Under the pieces are notes generated by a model. It did not search any database. It saw nothing but the letters and a program-made list of their open reading frames with translations, and was not told where the DNA came from. A stretch of 8,561 nucleotides of DNA from Spirochaetota bacterium (lineage in GTDB: Bacteria > Spirochaetota > B62-G9 > DRHN01): contig JAGLSF010000071.1 of assembly GCA_023136305.1 (NCBI GenBank), positions 1 to 8,561 of the forward strand, read 5' to 3'. Position numbers and translations under genes: made by a program. Numbering within the stretch: the stretch's first letter is position 1; every line of letters begins with the position of its first letter. Positions 6,713 to 8,561 of this stretch are shown here, in pieces.

Positions 6713-6736
6713 GCATGCAGAAAAGGAGGGCACATT

Positions 6737-7762
6737 ATGAAAAAACCTATCTCTTTCGTTGTCATCGGCTGCGGTACATGGGGTCAGGCCCATGCGGAGA
6801 TATTCTCCACTCACCCTTACTCCCGACTGGCTGCTGTGTGCGATGTCGACAGCAAGCGTGCCGAACAGCTTGGGCGGGAGTACTCGGTCCCCTATTACAG
6901 CAATTATGACGAGATGCTCGATAAGGAGGAGCTCGATGCGGTGGGTATAGCCACACCCGATTTTGCACACGCGGCACCTCTCATGGCTGCGGTTTCGAGG
7001 CACAAACATGTATTCTGTGAAAAACCGCTCGTCACGGAGAAGGATGACCTGGAGCGGGCTGTCGAGGCAGTGGGAACCGCTGGTATTCGGGTCATGGTCG
7101 ATTATCACAATCGGTGGAACGTGCCCTTCGTGAAGGCGAAGAAGAGGCTGCGTGAGGGGGAACTGGGCGAACCGGTAAACGGCTATATGCGGCTCACCGA
7201 CATTCAGTGGGTTCCCAAGGAGTATATCTCATGGGCCGCCAAAAGCTCGATACTGTGGTTTCTCGGCAGCCACACGGTCGACACCCTGTCGTGGATGTTC
7301 GGCGATCGGGTCCGGCGTGTCTACGCCGTATCGCGGAGCGGCATACTCAAGGAGCAGGGCATCGACACGGTGGATGTGTACATGTCGATACTGGAGTTCG
7401 AAAAGGGCGGTATCGCCCAGACTGAAAACGGCTGGATCACACCCGATTCGAACCCCTTTATCAACGACTTCAAGTTCAACCTCCTCTGCACCAAAGGCAT
7501 GGTGAACATTGACCTGAGTTCGAGCAATTTCTTTGAGATATACAGTGCGGACAAGGTCGAGCACCCCGACTTTCTCGTCAAGCCGCGGGTGTACGGCAAG
7601 CCCACGGGATTTTCCTACGAGTCGATCAGGGATTTCATAGAGCGGCTCTACCGGGGGGAGGATTTTGTGGTCCCCTTTGAGGATAGCGTGAATGTCAACA
7701 GGGTGCTCTTTGCCATAATAGATTCCGCAACAAAGGGCGAACCCGTGGAGATTTCCTACTGA
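6737..7762 (+). CDS. Gfo/Idh/MocA family NAD(P)-dependent oxidoreductase
   Basis: A 341-residue two-domain dehydrogenase of the glucose-fructose oxidoreductase/inositol dehydrogenase family, typical in length. The N-terminal Rossmann fold begins with 'VVIGCGTWGQAHAEIF' (8-23), and 'VCDVDSKRAEQL' (34-45) ends the second strand at the nucleotide-ribose position. 'CEKPLVTEKDD' (94-104) holds the conserved EKP with the catalytic-region Lys96. In the C-terminal domain 'GSHTVDTLSWMFGD' (177-190) supplies the Asp182 and His179 positions usual in inositol-dehydrogenase-like members. The ATG at 6737 has AGGAGGG 6 bases upstream. The gene has its own good promoter and lies 128 bases after the PyrD-like gene. 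Family substrates are cyclitols, aldoses and their derivatives; the actual one is unknown. The gene converges with the outer-membrane protein gene, 29 bases apart. Confidence 0.9.
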   Translation: MKKPISFVVIGCGTWGQAHAEIFSTHPYSRLAAVCDVDSKRAEQLGREYSVPYYSNYDEMLDKEELDAVGIATPDFAHAAPLMAAVSRHKHVFCEKPLVTEKDDLERAVEAVGTAGIRVMVDYHNRWNVPFVKAKKRLREGELGEPVNGYMRLTDIQWVPKEYISWAAKSSILWFLGSHTVDTLSWMFGDRVRRVYAVSRSGILKEQGIDTVDVYMSILEFEKGGIAQTENGWITPDSNPFINDFKFNLLCTKGMVNIDLSSSNFFEIYSADKVEHPDFLVKPRVYGKPTGFSYESIRDFIERLYRGEDFVVPFEDSVNVNRVLFAIIDSATKGEPVEISY

Positions 7763-7791
7763 TACCGATGTACACTACACCATGTGTTTAA

Positions 7792-8388
7792 TCAGAAGGC
7801 ATACATGATGCTTGCAGTGATCGGTATGGCAACGCCCGTCGACCGGTAATAGGAGCCGAAGGATATCAGTATGGGAAGCTCAAGGCGCACCTCCCAGCGC
7901 TTCGCGAACACCCATGCCGCACCGACGTTGAAAATCGACCCGCCGCTCGAGCCCTCTTCGCCACCAGTGGGTCCCGCTGAGCCGTCTGGAATCCATGTAC
8001 TTGTTTCCTTCCACTCGAAACCGCCGAACCAGAACCCCACACCTGCCAGGGCGTAGAACCCGTTTTCATAGGGTGTGTAGAGGAAAAGCCAGTCCCAGCG
8101 CACCCCGAATATGTAGAGCCAGTCCTGATAGTCGTATTCCCAGTTGCCTTCCGTGGAAGTTTCCTTGCTCGTGCTGTAGAAAAAATCGGCGAGCACCTCG
8201 TTGTAGGCGCTGCCCACCGAAAACCTGTACCCGGCACCGCCGCCGAATCCGAAACCACCGCCGATTGGGTCGAAGCCCACGCTGCCCCGCACCAGTATAT
8301 CGCCCGGAATCTTGTCCTCGGCAAAAAGCACGCTCCATGACCCAGCCAGGAGCAGTACTGCGATAAGGATGAGTAAGATGCGTTTCAC
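7792..8388 (-). CDS. Predicted small outer-membrane beta-barrel protein
   Basis: A 198-residue protein on the minus strand starting with GTG (8388-8386), 9 bases after AAGGGGG. Residues 1-23 form a clear signal peptide (Lys-Arg, a hydrophobic core, then 'LFA' before Glu24), pointing to export by Sec and cleavage after Ala23. The mature part is rich in Gly and aromatic residues, with alternating hydrophobic patterns ('FGVRWDWLFLY', 'FYALAGVGFWFGGFEW'), a glycine-rich stretch at 43-53 and a Gly/Ser/Glu-rich, probably surface-exposed loop at 136-150. It ends in 'ASIMYAF', and a C-terminal Phe is the usual barrel-assembly signal. I do not recognise a named family; it resembles small 8-stranded OmpA/OmpW-like barrels only in overall character. 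It converges on the oxidoreductase gene and is probably unrelated to the catabolic genes. Confidence 0.75.
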   Translation of the reverse strand: MKRILLILIAVLLLAGSWSVLFAEDKIPGDILVRGSVGFDPIGGGFGFGGGAGYRFSVGSAYNEVLADFFYSTSKETSTEGNWEYDYQDWLYIFGVRWDWLFLYTPYENGFYALAGVGFWFGGFEWKETSTWIPDGSAGPTGGEEGSSGGSIFNVGAAWVFAKRWEVRLELPILISFGSYYRSTGVAIPITASIMYAF

Positions 8389-8489
8389 ACTGATGTACCC
8401 CCTTGTCCGGATTTCCCACCATGATGGGTAGAGTAAAATATAATCCGCTTTGGAGATGAAGAAAGGGGTTTTTCATAGAATAGGGAGTT

Positions 8490-8561
8490 TTACCAGGATT
8501 TTCCACGATAAAGCGGTGCCCAGCCATGTACCCCGTCCTGCCTGATGTGCAGATTACCCTG
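8490..8561 (-). CDS. Possible 3' end of an upstream minus-strand gene (partial)
   Basis: Reading in from the right edge on the minus strand, one frame is open for 23 codons and stops at TAA (8492-8490). Its last residues are 'GWAPLYRGKSW', plausible as a protein C-terminus. Another minus frame is open here too, and the stretch is too short to decide. If real, this gene would lie about 100 bases upstream of the outer-membrane protein gene in the same direction. Confidence 0.2.
   Translation of the reverse strand, partial: QGNLHIRQDGVHGWAPLYRGKSW

Noticed and set aside
6635..7108. 157-codon minus-strand frame opposite the start of the oxidoreductase gene
   Set aside because: It overlaps a well-supported plus-strand gene with clear Rossmann motifs, has no family resemblance and reads like an antisense shadow.
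7763..7791. Bidirectional terminator between the convergent genes
   Set aside because: Only a 4-base ACAC/GTGT stem with a 3-base loop can be drawn, which is not convincing in 29 bases.
8526..8561. Start of a plus-strand gene at the ATG at 8526
   Set aside because: Only 12 codons to the window edge and no Shine-Dalgarno; it cannot be supported.
1..8561. CRISPR arrays, tRNA or rRNA genes, insertion sequences
   Set aside because: No regularly spaced repeats, cloverleaf-like segments, rRNA-like conserved stretches or transposase-like frames were seen on either strand.

Overview
The window looks like a chromosomal segment of a diderm, probably anaerobic bacterium with intermediate G+C. The predicted outer-membrane beta-barrel protein with a Sec signal peptide argues for a diderm. 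The mix of a PotABC-type importer, an MttB-family methyltransferase and a fucose/arabinose-isomerase-like enzyme would fit a spirochaete or a deltaproteobacterium-like lineage. That assignment is a guess from gene content, because no phylogenetic marker is present.

Layout. Positions 1-1885 (+) hold the 3' end of a spermidine/putrescine-type ABC importer operon: the C-terminal TOBE part of the ATPase, then two permeases (PotB-like and PotC-like) that overlap by 8 bases. The end of the PotC gene carries an 18-base direct repeat that duplicates its stop codon. Positions 1923-2361 (-) hold a decayed, internally deleted and frame-shifted sugar-isomerase remnant. It is divergent from an intact 478-residue homologue at 2537-3973 (+). 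The intact isomerase is followed by a pyrrolysine-free MttB-family methyltransferase (4033-5463), a dihydroorotate-dehydrogenase-like flavoprotein lacking the usual catalytic cysteine (5595-6608), and a Gfo/Idh/MocA oxidoreductase (6737-7762). A convergent gene for a small outer-membrane barrel protein (7792-8388, -) closes the annotated part. The last 173 bases hold the upstream region of that gene and perhaps the tail of another minus-strand gene.

How the genes may work together. The importer would bring in a small cationic or quaternary-amine-like solute. The four enzymes on the plus strand (an isomerase acting on a polyol or aldose-like compound, a corrinoid-dependent-type methyltransferase, an FMN-dependent redox enzyme and an NAD(P)-dependent dehydrogenase) look like a catabolic set for a methylated compound. 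This is inference from neighbourhood. The genes are separated by 59-131 base gaps, two of which contain plausible promoters, so they are not one tight operon. No corrinoid protein or corrinoid:folate methyltransferase is present in the window. TAG serves as an ordinary stop for three genes here (potB, potC and the dehydrogenase-like gene), which argues against heavy amber recoding.
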